DNA of 64,000 nucleotides. Origin: Hymenobacter cellulosilyticus (GTDB lineage Bacteria > Bacteroidota > Bacteroidia > Cytophagales > Hymenobacteraceae). The position numbers were made by a program, and so were the translations under genes. The notes under the pieces were generated by a model. It did no database searches. It saw only the letters and a program-made list of their open reading frames with translations, and had not been told where the DNA came from. Below are positions 9,332 through 19,479 of the stretch, piece after piece; the first letter of the stretch is position 1, and each line of letters begins with the position of its first letter. The stretch lies in NCBI RefSeq assembly GCF_022919215.1, contig NZ_CP095046.1, positions 2,284,501 to 2,348,500 of the forward strand, given 5' to 3'.

Positions 9332-12300
9332 ATGAAAGCACTTTCTATTTTTCAGGGCCGCTGGGCCCGGTTGGTCGTTGCCACGGGCATGGGCTGGCTC
9401 CTGCAAACCACGCCGGCGCAAGCCCAATGCACCCAGCTGGTCTGGCAAGATGAATTTGATACGCCCGGCGACCTAAGCAAGTGGCAGGTGTACGAAGGCG
9501 ACGGGTGCGAAACCGGCAACTGTAACTTCGGCAACGCCGAGCTGCAAGTGTACCGCCCCGGCAACGCCACCGTGACGGGTGGCGTCCTAAACATTGCCAC
9601 CCGCTACGAAAACACAGTGGTTGGCGGCCGCACCTACAACTATACTTCCGCTAAGCTCTACTCCAAGCAAGCCAGCGGGGCGCTCCAAACCTTTAAGTAC
9701 GGCCGCATCGAGGCCCGCATGAAACTACCCTCGGCCCAGGGCGTGTGGCCCGCCTTCTGGATGCTGGCCGACCCCGGCAACTGGCCCACCACGGGCGAAA
9801 TCGACATCATGGAGGCCAAGCACAAGAACCCAACCTCGGTTAGCGGCACCATTCATTACGATGCGGGAGGCTGGCGCTACTCCGGCCGCGACTACACCTC
9901 GGCCGTCGATTTGTCCCAGGCCTTCCACGTGTACGCGGTGGAATGGAGTCCCGAGAAAATTCAATGGTTCGTGGATGGCGTGTTGTTTAACACGGCCTCG
10001 CCTAATACTACGGTGGGCGGCTCCTGGCCTTTCAACGACAATAATTTTTACATCATTCTGAACGCAGCCGTGGGTGGGCCCGGCACTGGTTTCACCGGCT
10101 ACCAAAATCCTACCCCTCCGACTTTCCCACCACCACCCAAGTAGACTACGTGCGGGTGTACAAAGGCGCTTTCAGCGCCGCGGTGCTGGGAGCCGGCCAG
10201 GTCTACCAGGGCGACGCCAACAAAACCTACCGCCTGGAGGCCATTGCAGGTGCCACGTATGCGTGGACAGTGCCCAGTGGTGCAACCATCACGAGCGGGC
10301 AGGGCACCAATGCCGTGCAGGTGAGCTTCGGCAGCGGCGCAACCACGGGCACCATTTCGGCCACGGTGACGGTAAACAACTGCCCCACGGGCACGTACTC
10401 TAAGGCCGTGACGGTGCTGCCCGCTTTGCAGCTGGACCGGGTGTACGAGGACTTTGAGAGCAACCGCGTCATCACCTACGGGTGGTGACGGGCACGCTCA
10501 CCCAGGCCGCCAACAACCCGGCGGCTACTGCGGGTAATACGTCGGCCAAGGTGGGGCAGTACGTGCGCAATGCCAGCGAGCAGTACGACGTGCTGTACGT
10601 GCGCAACCTGGGCATTCGCAATGCCAACGACTTTGTGGCCGGACGCCGCAAGGTGTTCGTGGACGTGTATTCCACGGCCCGGTGGGCAGCAAGGTGACCA
10701 TGCAGTTTGAGAACAGCCAAACCACCACGGCTACCAACTTCCCGACGGGTCGCCACAGTGCTTACCGGGCCTTCACCACCCGCCAGAACGCCTGGGAAAC
10801 CCTCGAATTTGAGTTCGAGCGCAGCCTGGACGCGGGCACCAATATCTACGCCATTGACAACGTGGCCTTCTTGTTTCAGCCGGCCACCAACTCCGGCGCC
10901 ACGTTCTATTTCGACAACTTACTGATCAAGCAAAAGCCCGACGCGCCCGTCGTAGCCACGGATGTGCTGCTGAACTACGACGGCGCGGCCCGCATCACCT
11001 TCGACCCGACGATTACCGGGGCACGTACACGGCAGGCTTCGCCAATCCGTCGGCTACCGGCGTGAACACCTCGGCCACTGTGGCCCGCTACGTGCGCAAC
11101 CCAGCCGAGCAGTACGACGTGCTGTTCTTTGACACCGGCGTGCCGGGCACCGTAATTGAAGACGCGGCCCTGTTCAAAAATCAGACCTATCAGCTGCAGT
11201 TTGACGTGTACTCGACGGCCCCGGTGGGCACGCCGGTGGGCATTACGCTGCAAAACAAGGCCGCCGCGGCGGGCGCTTACCCGGCCGGCCGCAACAGCAC
11301 GTACCTGGCCAATACCACCCGGCAGAACCAGTGGGAAACGCTCACTTTTGCCTACAACACCACCCCGATGGCGGCACGGCCAACGTGAGCATCGATCAGT
11401 TGGCCATCCTATTCAACAGCGGCGTAGCCTCCGGCGACACGTACTACATCGACAACATCCGGGTGGCGAAACGGGCGACGCCCACTTATACCGCCGGCAC
11501 CGTATTCGAGGACTACGACGCGGTGCGCAACCTACCGCTGCGCGCGGCCAGCGGCACGTACGTGGCCGCCGCCACCAACCCGGCCGCTACGGGCCTAAAT
11601 ACCTCGGCCAAAGTGGCGCAGTACACCCGCAACTCCGCCTCGCAATACGACGTGCTGACCCTGACCAGCACCCAGATTAAGGACGGCACTGCCTATGAAA
11701 GCGGCCAGAAAGTGTTTGCCATGGACGTGTACACGTCGGCCCCGGTGGGCACGCCCATCTCGTGGCAGCTGGAAAATAGCACGGCTACCACACCCGGCAA
11801 CTACCCCACCGGCCGCCACAGCAGCTACCAGGCCGTGGTGAAGCAGACCAACGCTTGGCACACGCTTACCTTCAGCTACGCCGGCTCGCCCGACGCGGGC
11901 ACGGCCGACGCCGACGTGGACAACGTCGTGCTCTTGTTTGCCCCCAACAGCCTTACCGGCTCGGTGTTCTACTTCGACAACCTGCGCAGCCTGACGGCCG
12001 TCAGCACCCAGCCCAACGCAGCACCCACGGTGAGCCTGACCAGCCCGACCAGCGGTGCTACGTTTACGGCCCCCGCCAGCATCACCCTAACTGCTACCGC
12101 CGCTGACGCTGACGGTACAGTTAGCAAGGTTGAGTTCTACAACGGCACAACCAAGCTGGGCGAAGACCTGAGCAGCCCTTACTCATTCAGCTGGACGAGC
12201 GTAGCCGCTGGAACCTATTCGCTCACAGCCCGCGCCACCGACAACGCTGGTGCTGTAACGACTTCGGCCGCCGTGAGCATAACGGTAGGGGCCGCACCTT

Positions 12301-13645
12301 CGGGCCTGACGATTCCCGGCACTATTCAGGCCGAAAACTATACTGCCATGTCGGGTGTGCAGCTGGAGGCAACCGGCGACACGGGCGGAGGTCAGAACGT
12401 GGGCTGGATTGATACCAGCGACTACCTCGACTACGCCGTAAACGTGCAAACAGCTGGTACTTATACCATAGGCTTCCGCGTAGCCAGCGTGCCCGGTGGT
12501 GGGCAGGTCCAGCTGCGCAGCGCAACCGGTACGGTCTACGCTACGGCAGCCATTGCTGCTACTGGCGGCTGGCAGACCTGGACGACGGTCAACGCCACGG
12601 CCACCTTGCCGGCCGGCGCGCAGACCCTGCGGGTGTACGCGGCCGCCGGCGGCTGGAATTTGAACTGGATTTCCTTCACCGCTCCGACCAATGCGGCTCC
12701 CACGGTTAGCTTGACCAGCCCAACGAGCGGCGCCACGTTTACGGCCCCGGCCAGCATCACGCTCAATGCCACCGCCGCCGACGCTGATGGAACGGTGAGT
12801 AAGGTGGAGTTCTACAACGGCACGACCAAGCTTGGTGAAGACTTGAGCAGCCCCTACACCTTCAGCTGGACTACTGTGCCGGCCGGTACGTATTCACTGA
12901 CGGCCCGCGCCACCGACAACGCTGGCGCCGTAACAACTTCCGCCGCCGTGAATGTGGCGGTAGGGGCCGCACCCGTTACTACCAACCTGGCCCTCAATAA
13001 GTCAGCAACGGCTTCTTCGGTTGAAAACGCCGGCTCCCCGGCGCAGAGTGCTGTGGACGGCAACAGTACTACCCGCTGGAGCAGCGAGTGGGGGCCGCCC
13101 CGCAGTGGATTTACGTCGATCTGGGGGCCACCTATGCCGTGAGCCGCGTCAAGCTGCTCTGGGAGGCCGCTTACGCCACGGATTACCTAGTGGAAATTTC
13201 CGCCGATGCCGTTACCTGGTCTCCTCTGCGCGCCGTGACTGGCAATGGCAGCCTCACCAACGACCTGACGGGCCTGAGCGGCACGGGCAAATTCGTGCGC
13301 ATTTATTGCCAGACGCGGGCTTTGCCCTACGGCTATTCCCTCTACGATTTCGAGGTGTACGGAACAGCCGCTTCCGGCAGCCGGGCCCTGGTCACCACCC
13401 GCGCCATTGCGCCGGAAGCGCGGCTCTACCCGAACCCGGTTAGCCGGCTGCTGAAGGTGCCCACCGCCAGCGCGGGCGTGCTCACCATCACCGATGCCCT
13501 GGGCCGGGTGGCACATACCCAAGCCGTAACCGCTCAGCAAGCGGTGGCCGAAGTAGATGTCCAGTCCCTGCGGCCGGGCCTGTATTTCCTGACCCTGCGC
13601 GACGCCACCGGCGGGTCCACGGTGCAGCAGTTCATCAAGCAGTAA
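9332..13645 (+). CDS. Large multidomain GH16 laminarinase-like protein, T9SS-sorted (six breaks)
   Basis: The reconstructed protein has about 1439 residues. Order: signal peptide (1-31, ending TPAQA); GH16 domain (about 33-275) with the catalytic motif GEIDIME (Glu156, Asp158, Glu161); a PKD-like beta-sandwich (about 280-365); three tandem ~170-residue DFE/YFDN modules (about 370-890); a bacterial Ig-like domain; a CBM6-like module (QAENY... near 995-1115); a second nearly identical Ig-like domain; an F5/8C domain; and a T9SS sorting domain beginning LYPNPVSR. GH16 enzymes with this motif are retaining beta-1,3(4)-glucanases. Breaks lie in runs at 10113-10116, 10480-10482, 10678-10680, 11018-11021, 11363-11366 and 13090-13094; adding one base to each gives an open frame of 1440 codons. 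The ATG at 9332 precedes the signal peptide directly. Same direction and probable function as the GH81 gene upstream. Confidence 0.88.
10441..12000 (+). repeat. Three tandem ~170-residue beta-sandwich modules in the GH16 protein
   Basis: Approximate copies at 10441-10953, 10954-11484 and 11485-12000. Each copy runs through NTSA[KT]VA[QR]Y.RN..[EA]QYDVL, then DVY[ST][ST]APVG[ST], a P[TA]GR[HN]S.Y block, W.TL.F and an [YF][YF][FI]DN strand. This looks like a carbohydrate-binding module that follows GH16 domains in marine and soil Bacteroidota, but I cannot assign it to a numbered CBM family. Five of the gene's six frame breaks lie in or just before this region. Confidence 0.7.
12015..12299 (+). 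repeat. Ig-like domain repeat, copy 1
   Basis: Encodes an Ig-like domain beginning NAAPTVSLTSPTSGATF and ending VGAAP. A copy of exactly the same length (285 bases) lies at 12690-12974 with only a handful of amino-acid differences but many synonymous DNA differences. Confidence 0.85.
12690..12974 (+). repeat. Ig-like domain repeat, copy 2
   Basis: Second copy of the 12015-12299 repeat, separated from it by the CBM6-like module. The protein differs at few positions (for example LTATAA versus LNATAA and SVAAG versus TVPAG). Confidence 0.85.
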
Positions 13646-13691
13646 CACCGCTTGTTGGCTGAGCTTCACTGCCCACTGAACCGGCATACTT

Positions 13692-13739
13692 AGAACCTAA
13701 ACTGTGCAGTGCGCGGCCGCGCTGCACAGTTCAGGTTCT
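13692..13739 (+). terminator. Long hairpin after the GH16 gene
   Basis: An almost perfect inverted repeat: arms AGAACCT...AACTGTGCAG and CTGCACAGTT...AGGTTCT around a GCGCGGCCGCGC centre. No T-run follows, so it may be a terminator-like or RNA-stabilising hairpin rather than a standard intrinsic terminator. It sits 46 bases after the GH16 stop codon. Confidence 0.5.
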
Positions 13740-13906
13740 GGTATTCGGAATGCTGCGGCTTAAAAAGTCTGATTGGATGCCGCAAGCCGTTGCTACTCTA
13801 CACTATTCGGGCGCTTTCACCTTTCCCTTTTTCCGGTGAAACGACCGAGTCAGCCTAACCTATTGCTAAGAGCTGCTTTCATCCTTTCCACTTTATCCAT
13901 TTACCC

Positions 13907-16900
13907 ATGAAAACACGTTCTATGCCAATACGTTATGCCGGGCATCGGCAGGACGAGGCACCGGCTCGATTCCGCTCGGTGCTGCTGATTCTGGTCGGCT
14001 GGCTGGCCAGTTGGTCGGCTATTGCCCAGCAAACCCCTTCGTTTCCAGCGGGTTTTAATGCCGTGCTGGTCACCAACGGTATCAGCAACCCCACCGCCAT
14101 GGCCTTCGCTCCGGACGGGCGGATTTTCGTGTGCCAGCAGACGGGACAGGTGCGCGTGATTAAGAACGGTGCCTTGTTGCCCACTCCTTTTGTGAGCGTG
14201 GCCGTGAATTCGAGCGGGGAGCGGGGACTGGTGGGCATCACGCTCGACCCCAATTTTGCCACGAACCGCTACGTCTACGTGTACTATACGCTAGCCAGCG
14301 GGGCCAATAACCGCATCAGCCGCTTCACGGCCGACGGCGACGTGGCCGCAGCGGGCAGTGAGACGCTGGTGCTGAACCTAGACCCGCTGAGTACGGCCAC
14401 CAACCACAACGGCGGGGCCATGCACTTCGGGCTCGACGGCAAGCTCTACGTGGCCGTGGGCGAAAACGCCAACCGCACCAATGCCCCCAACCTGGACTCC
14501 TACATGGGCAAGCTGCTGCGCATCAACGCCGACGGTTCGGTGCCGGCCGGCAACCCCTACGTGGGCAGCGGCCTCTCGGCCCAGCGCCAGCGGGTGTGGA
14601 GTTCCGGCTTGCGTAACCCCTTCACCTTCACGGTGCAGCCCGGCACGGGCCGGATTTTTATCAACGACGTGGGCGAGGGCAGCTGGGAGGAAATCAATGA
14701 CGCCAGCACCGGCGGCCGCAACTTTGGCTGGCCCTCTTCCGAGGGCTACAATATCCGGACGGGCGAAACGGCACCCGTATTTGCATATCCGCACACCAGC
14801 GGCTTCCCCGACGGGGCAGGCTGCTCCATCACGGGCGGCACGTTCTTCAATCCTGCGGCGACGAACTACCCCAGCCAGTACGCCGGCAAGTACTTCTACC
14901 AGGATTACTGCGGCAAATGGATCAACTACTTCGACCCGAACAGCACCACCACGCCACTCGCCCGCCAGCCCTTCGCCCTGAACATGCCCGGCGACGCGCT
15001 GGCCCTGGAAACCGGCCCTGATGGCAACCTCTATTACTTGGCCCGCAGCAGCGCCTCGTTGTTCAAAGTGGTGTACACATCCGCCAGCAGCGCACCGGTC
15101 ATCACCACGCAGCCCACCAGCGTAGCCGCAGTGCCCGGCTCTGCCGCGACCTTTTCCGTGGCCGCTACCGGCAGCGCTCCGCTGGCTTACCAGTGGCAGA
15201 AAAACGGCGTAAACATTGCCGGCGCCACGAGCAGCAGCTATACCATTGCCAGCGTAGTGGCCGCCGATGCGGGCCAGTTCCGCGTGGTGGTGAGCAACGG
15301 CGTGGGTACTGTAACCAGCACGGCCGCCACCCTGACCATCGCGGCGCCCAACACGGCGCCTACCGCCCAAATCCTGACGCCGGCTACCGGCGCCACGTAC
15401 GTGGCCGGTAGCACTATCTCGTTCTCGGGCAGCGCCACCGATGCCGAGGACGGCACCTTGCCCGCCAGCGCGTTTGTGTGGCAGGTTGATTTGCACCACG
15501 ATACGCACGTGCACGACGGCACTCCGTTCAGCCAGGGCGCCCGCACCGGCACGTTTGTGATACCCAACAGCGGCGAGCTGTCCGACAACGTGTTCTACCG
15601 CCTCATCCTGACGGTAACCGACGCGGGTGGGCGCACCACCACCACCTTCCGCGACATTCTTCCCCAGAAATCCACCTTCACCCTAGCTACCAACCCAGCC
15701 GGCTTAAGTCTTACCCTCGACGGCACGGCGCGCACTACGCCCGTTTCCATTGTGGGCGTGGAAGGTGTCCTGCGCACTCTAGCGGCACCTTCGACCCAAA
15801 CGGTGGGTGGCGTAACCTACGCTTTTGAGTCGTGGTCAAACGGGGGGGCGCAGTCGCAGACCATTATTACCCCCACCAACGACGAAACTTACACGGCTAC
15901 GTACCGGGTGGTGCCCGCCTCGGCACAGGCAGTGACGTCGCTCACGCTCATTAATGCGGACACCGACCAGCCCCTGGCTGGCTACGACCCGCTGCCGGAC
16001 GGGGCCACGCTCAACCTAGCCACGCTGCCTACGCGCAACCTGAATATCCGAGCCAATACCAACCCAGCCACCGTGGGCAGTGTGCGCTTCACGTACGACG
16101 GCGACACCAACTACAAAGTGGAAACCCTGGCGCCCTACGCCATTGCCGGCGACAACGGATTCATCAACGGCGGGCCGAACTACAATGCGTGGACGCCCGC
16201 CGTGGGCAGTCATACGCTCACGGTGACCCCCTACACCCAGGGCGGCGCGGGCGGCAATGCCGGAACCCCGCTGACCATCGCCTTCACGGTGACGAACACT
16301 GTGACGCCGCCCACCGGCGGGACGCTCCGCGGGGCGGATATCGTCTCGAATCCGGTAGCCGCACTGAACTACAGTTACTACGAAGGCATATGGGACAACG
16401 TGCCCGATTTCACGGCCCTTACGCCGGCCGCCAGCGGCACCGTGGCCACATTCAGCCCCGACCCACGTGTGCGTGACGACGAGTTTGCCTTGCGCTATAC
16501 CGGCTACGTGCAGGTGCCTACCGACGGCGTATACACGTTCTACACGTCTTCGGACGACGGCTCGCAGCTCTACATCGGCTCGACCTTGGTCGTCGACAAC
16601 AACGGGCTGCATGGCCTGCAGGAGCGCAGCGGCCAAATCGGGCTCAAAGCGGGGTTACACGCCATTACGGTCGGCTTCTTCGAGCGCGGCGGCGACCAGG
16701 TGCTGAACGTGAGCTATGCCGGGCCCACCTTGGCCAAAACCCTCATTCCGGCCACGGCGCTGTTCCACGCTGGTTCGGGTCAGCCCGCTTCCAACCTGCG
16801 CGCTCCCGATAATGTAGCGAACCCGGTAGCGGGCCTGAGCTACAGCTACTACGAAGGCCAATGGACCGCAGTACCCGCTTTTACTTCCCTCACAGCCGCC

Positions 16901-17563
16901 GCCAGCGGTAACGTGGCTACGTTTAGCGTCGCGCCCCGCCTGCGCGACGATGAATTTGCGTTCCACTACATGGGCTACGTAAGTGTGCCGGTTGATGGGA
17001 TGTACACCTTCTACACATCCTCAGATGACGGCTCGCAGCTCTACATTGGCTCAACGCTGGTCGTGGACAACGACGGAATGCACGGCTTGCAGGAGCGCAG
17101 CGGGCAAATTGGCCTCCAGGCCGGGCTGCACGCCATTTCCGTGGGCTTTTTCGAGCGCGGCGGCGACCAGATACTCGACGTGAGCTACGCTGGCCCCGGC
17201 CTGAGCCAAACGGCTATTCCCGCTGCTGCCTTGCTACATGCCGCGCCCGCCAGCGCCCGTATGGCGCTGGCAACCAGTCCTTCCGCCCGCACCAAAACGA
17301 CCAACGACGGCAGCGCAGTGCAGTTGTATCCCAACCCGGCACGGGAGCAACTCACGGTGAGCCTCCAAGCCAACGCGGATGAAGAAGTGCGCGTGGAAGT
17401 GCTTGATGCGCTGGCTCGCCGCGTGACGGGTACTGTGCAACGTGCCACTGCTGGCCGAAATGAAGTGCATCTGTCCCTTAGCAAGCTGCCGAGTGGCGTC
17501 TACATGGTGCTGGTAGTGCATGGCACTGAGCGCACTGTAAAACGACTAATCGTAGCTCAATAG
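13907..17563 (+). CDS. Secreted PQQ-type sugar dehydrogenase with Ig, two PA14 and T9SS domains
   Basis: Intact 1218-residue protein. A long signal peptide ends near residue 41 (WSAIAQQ). Residues about 45-385 are a glucose/sorbosone dehydrogenase beta-propeller, with NHNGGAMHFG and LYVAVGENA; this family oxidises sugars or aldoses with PQQ. It is followed by an Ig-like domain (about 395-480), further beta-sandwich segments (to about 800), two PA14 domains (about 814-951 and 970-1111) and a T9SS sorting domain starting LYPNPAREQ. The PA14 copies share FYTSSDDGSQLYIGSTLVVD. PA14 domains often bind glycans. The gene follows the GH16 gene by about 260 bases on the same strand, so a role in oxidising released glucan sugars is plausible, but substrate and true PQQ use are inferred. 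A second ATG 5 codons in (MPIRYAG) is an alternative start. Confidence 0.87.
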   Translation: MKTRSMPIRYAGHRQDEAPARFRSVLLILVGWLASWSAIAQQTPSFPAGFNAVLVTNGISNPTAMAFAPDGRIFVCQQTGQVRVIKNGALLPTPFVSVAVNSSGERGLVGITLDPNFATNRYVYVYYTLASGANNRISRFTADGDVAAAGSETLVLNLDPLSTATNHNGGAMHFGLDGKLYVAVGENANRTNAPNLDSYMGKLLRINADGSVPAGNPYVGSGLSAQRQRVWSSGLRNPFTFTVQPGTGRIFINDVGEGSWEEINDASTGGRNFGWPSSEGYNIRTGETAPVFAYPHTSGFPDGAGCSITGGTFFNPAATNYPSQYAGKYFYQDYCGKWINYFDPNSTTTPLARQPFALNMPGDALALETGPDGNLYYLARSSASLFKVVYTSASSAPVITTQPTSVAAVPGSAATFSVAATGSAPLAYQWQKNGVNIAGATSSSYTIASVVAADAGQFRVVVSNGVGTVTSTAATLTIAAPNTAPTAQILTPATGATYVAGSTISFSGSATDAEDGTLPASAFVWQVDLHHDTHVHDGTPFSQGARTGTFVIPNSGELSDNVFYRLILTVTDAGGRTTTTFRDILPQKSTFTLATNPAGLSLTLDGTARTTPVSIVGVEGVLRTLAAPSTQTVGGVTYAFESWSNGGAQSQTIITPTNDETYTATYRVVPASAQAVTSLTLINADTDQPLAGYDPLPDGATLNLATLPTRNLNIRANTNPATVGSVRFTYDGDTNYKVETLAPYAIAGDNGFINGGPNYNAWTPAVGSHTLTVTPYTQGGAGGNAGTPLTIAFTVTNTVTPPTGGTLRGADIVSNPVAALNYSYYEGIWDNVPDFTALTPAASGTVATFSPDPRVRDDEFALRYTGYVQVPTDGVYTFYTSSDDGSQLYIGSTLVVDNNGLHGLQERSGQIGLKAGLHAITVGFFERGGDQVLNVSYAGPTLAKTLIPATALFHAGSGQPASNLRAPDNVANPVAGLSYSYYEGQWTAVPAFTSLTAAASGNVATFSVAPRLRDDEFAFHYMGYVSVPVDGMYTFYTSSDDGSQLYIGSTLVVDNDGMHGLQERSGQIGLQAGLHAISVGFFERGGDQILDVSYAGPGLSQTAIPAAALLHAAPASARMALATSPSARTKTTNDGSAVQLYPNPAREQLTVSLQANADEEVRVEVLDALARRVTGTVQRATAGRNEVHLSLSKLPSGVYMVLVVHGTERTVKRLIVAQ
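16350..17240 (+). repeat. Tandem PA14 domain duplication
   Basis: Two consecutive PA14 domains, about 16350-16760 and 16815-17240, share long identical segments such as HGLQERSGQIGL and VGFFERGGDQ. They look like a fairly recent in-frame duplication inside the dehydrogenase gene. Confidence 0.8.
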
Positions 17564-17698
17564 CCTTTACCAAAACCAGATATTTTCAAGCTACGGGGCC
17601 GACCACCCCAGCACGCTCTGTAAGCACACTGTACGTGACGTTCCACTCAGACCTGCAAATGGCGGCCGACTCCTGGTTTTACCTGACTCCAAACTTCT

Positions 17699-19371
17699 AT
17701 GAAAAACAGAATCCTAAATAGAACTTTCGTTTGGCTGCTGGCGTGCTACGCGCTGCTGACTAGTTGCACCAAAGACGATTTTACCGATTCGGCCACGCAG
17801 CTGAGTCAGACCCACGCTGCCTCAGCGCCCGGCGACGTCGTTGGCAAGGTAACGGTGGGCTACCAGGGCTGGTTTGCCGCGCCCAACGACGGCTCGCCCA
17901 TCAACAACTGGTGGCACTGGGCCCGCAACTTTGGCGAAACGCCTTCGCTGGCCAGCAACGGCATCAAGTCCTGGCCCGACATGCGCGAGTACACGGCCAC
18001 TTTTCCTACGGGGTTTCCCAATCTGGGCAATGGGCAGCCGGCCCGACTCTTTTCCTCCTATACCACTCAGACGGTCAACCTGCATTTTCAGTGGATGCAG
18101 GAAAACGAAATTGACGTGGCCGCGCTGCAGCGCTTCAACCCCGTCGGTGGGGAGGGCCCGGTGCGGGACGCCATTACGGCCAAGGTGCGCACCGCGGCCG
18201 AAACCTACGGCCGCAAGTTCTACATCATGTACGACGTGAGCGGCTGGCAGAATATGCAGTCCGAAATCAAGAACGACTGGTCAACCAAAATGCAGGCGTA
18301 CACGGCCTCGGCCGCTTATGCCCGGCAGAATGGGAAGCCCGTGGTGTGCATCTGGGGCTTCGGCTTCAACGATTCGAACCACCCCTGGTCGGCGGCCGTG
18401 TGCCTGGACGTGATTAACTGGTTTAAAAGCCAGGGCTGCTACGTAATAGGGGGGTGCCCACGCACTGGCGCAATGAGCGGGACGACTCCCGGCCGGGCTT
18501 TCTGGCCACTTACAAAGCCTTTAACATGTTGTCGCCCTGGATGGTGGGCCGCATTGGCAACGTCGGCGACGCGGACAATTTTTACACCAACGTAAACCTA
18601 CCCGACCAGACGTACTGCAACGCCAACGGCATCGACTACCAGCCTTGCGTACTACCCGGCGACTTGCAGGAGCGGCAGCGTGCCCACGGCGACTTTATGT
18701 GGCGCCAGTTCTACAACATGGTGCGTGTGGGCTGCCAGGGCATCTATATCTCCATGTTCGACGAGTATAACGAGGGCAACCAGATTGCCAAAACCGCCGA
18801 AACCAGCGCCGCAGTACCCGCCGGCTCCGGCCTGTGGGCTCTGGACGAAGATGGCACCGCCTGTTCCGCCGATTATTACCTGCGCCTGACCCGGGACGGT
18901 GGTCGCATGCTCAAAGGCCAGCTGGCCCTGACCGCCACCCGGCCCACCCCGCCAGTGGTAGGTAGTACTCCGCCCAGCACCATTCCCTACGGCCAAATCA
19001 TCACCCTGAAAGGCTACAACAACCAGTACGTGAGCAGTGAAGACGGTACCCGGCCCATGCGCTGCGACCGGGCCGTGGCCCAGGCCGGTGAGCAATTCAC
19101 CGTCGTGGATGCCGGGGGTGGCAAGGTGGCCCTGCTCCATCAGGGCAAGTACGTGTGTTCGGAAGACGGTACGCAAGCCATGAACTGCAACCGAACCGCC
19201 ATTGGCCCCTGGGAGCGGTTTGATTGGGTAGCCAATGCCGATGGCACCATCGCGCTGCGGGGCAGCAACGGCAGATACGTGTCCAACGAAGCAGGAGCGG
19301 CTACGGGCATGACCTGTAACCGGGCAGCGGCCCAAACCTGGGAATCCTTCACGGTGACAACTGTCCGCTAA
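17699..19371 (+). CDS. GH71/GH99-like lipoprotein with fascin-like beta-trefoil (one break)
   Basis: The reconstructed protein has about 557 residues. A lipoprotein signal ends at LLTSC near residue 23. Residues about 45-420 resemble the GH71/GH99-like (TIM-barrel) glycosidases annotated as xylosidase-like proteins in Bacteroidota: GKVTVGYQGWF at the start, WHWARNFGETP, KFYIMYDVSGW, and YISMFDEYNEGNQI near the end. The last ~125 residues are a three-fold repeat with YVSSEDGTRPMRC, YVCSEDGTQAMNC and YVSNEAGAATGMTC, a fascin/ricin-type beta-trefoil that may bind sugar. One G is missing in the run 18449-18454; restoring it joins CYVIGG to VPTHWRNERDD. There is no T9SS domain, so it is likely anchored by lipid. 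The true substrate is unknown; GH71 members cut alpha-1,3-glucan and GH99 members cut mannosides. Confidence 0.78.
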
Positions 19372-19445
19372 ACCTCAGGTAGAGTGGTCCAGGAAGAGGA
19401 ACTTCGTTTATTTCCTTAGGGCCACGCCTCAGATTACCTCCAGAC

Positions 19446-19479
19446 AAAAGGCCCGAAACGTACTGTTTTCGGGCCTTTT
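19446..19479 (+). terminator. Intrinsic terminator after the glucanase gene series
   Basis: Arms AAAAGGCCCGAAA and TTTCGGGCCTTTT around a short loop, 75 bases after the GH71/99-like stop. Symmetric A and T tracts could allow function in both directions. Confidence 0.85.

Noticed and set aside
8313..13142. Programmed frameshifting or multiple separate small genes in the GH81/GH16 region
   Set aside because: The breaks show no shared slippery motif or pseudoknot, occur equally in cysteine and sugar genes and in a tRNA, and always need one added G or C. Error is the simpler explanation.
14378..15514. Long reverse-strand open frame inside the sugar dehydrogenase gene (and similar ones at 6809-8371, 33233-34486, 47787-49085 and 52022-53131)
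   Set aside because: They lie opposite well-supported genes and show repetitive Gly/His/Val-rich sequence, the usual shadow in GC-rich DNA.
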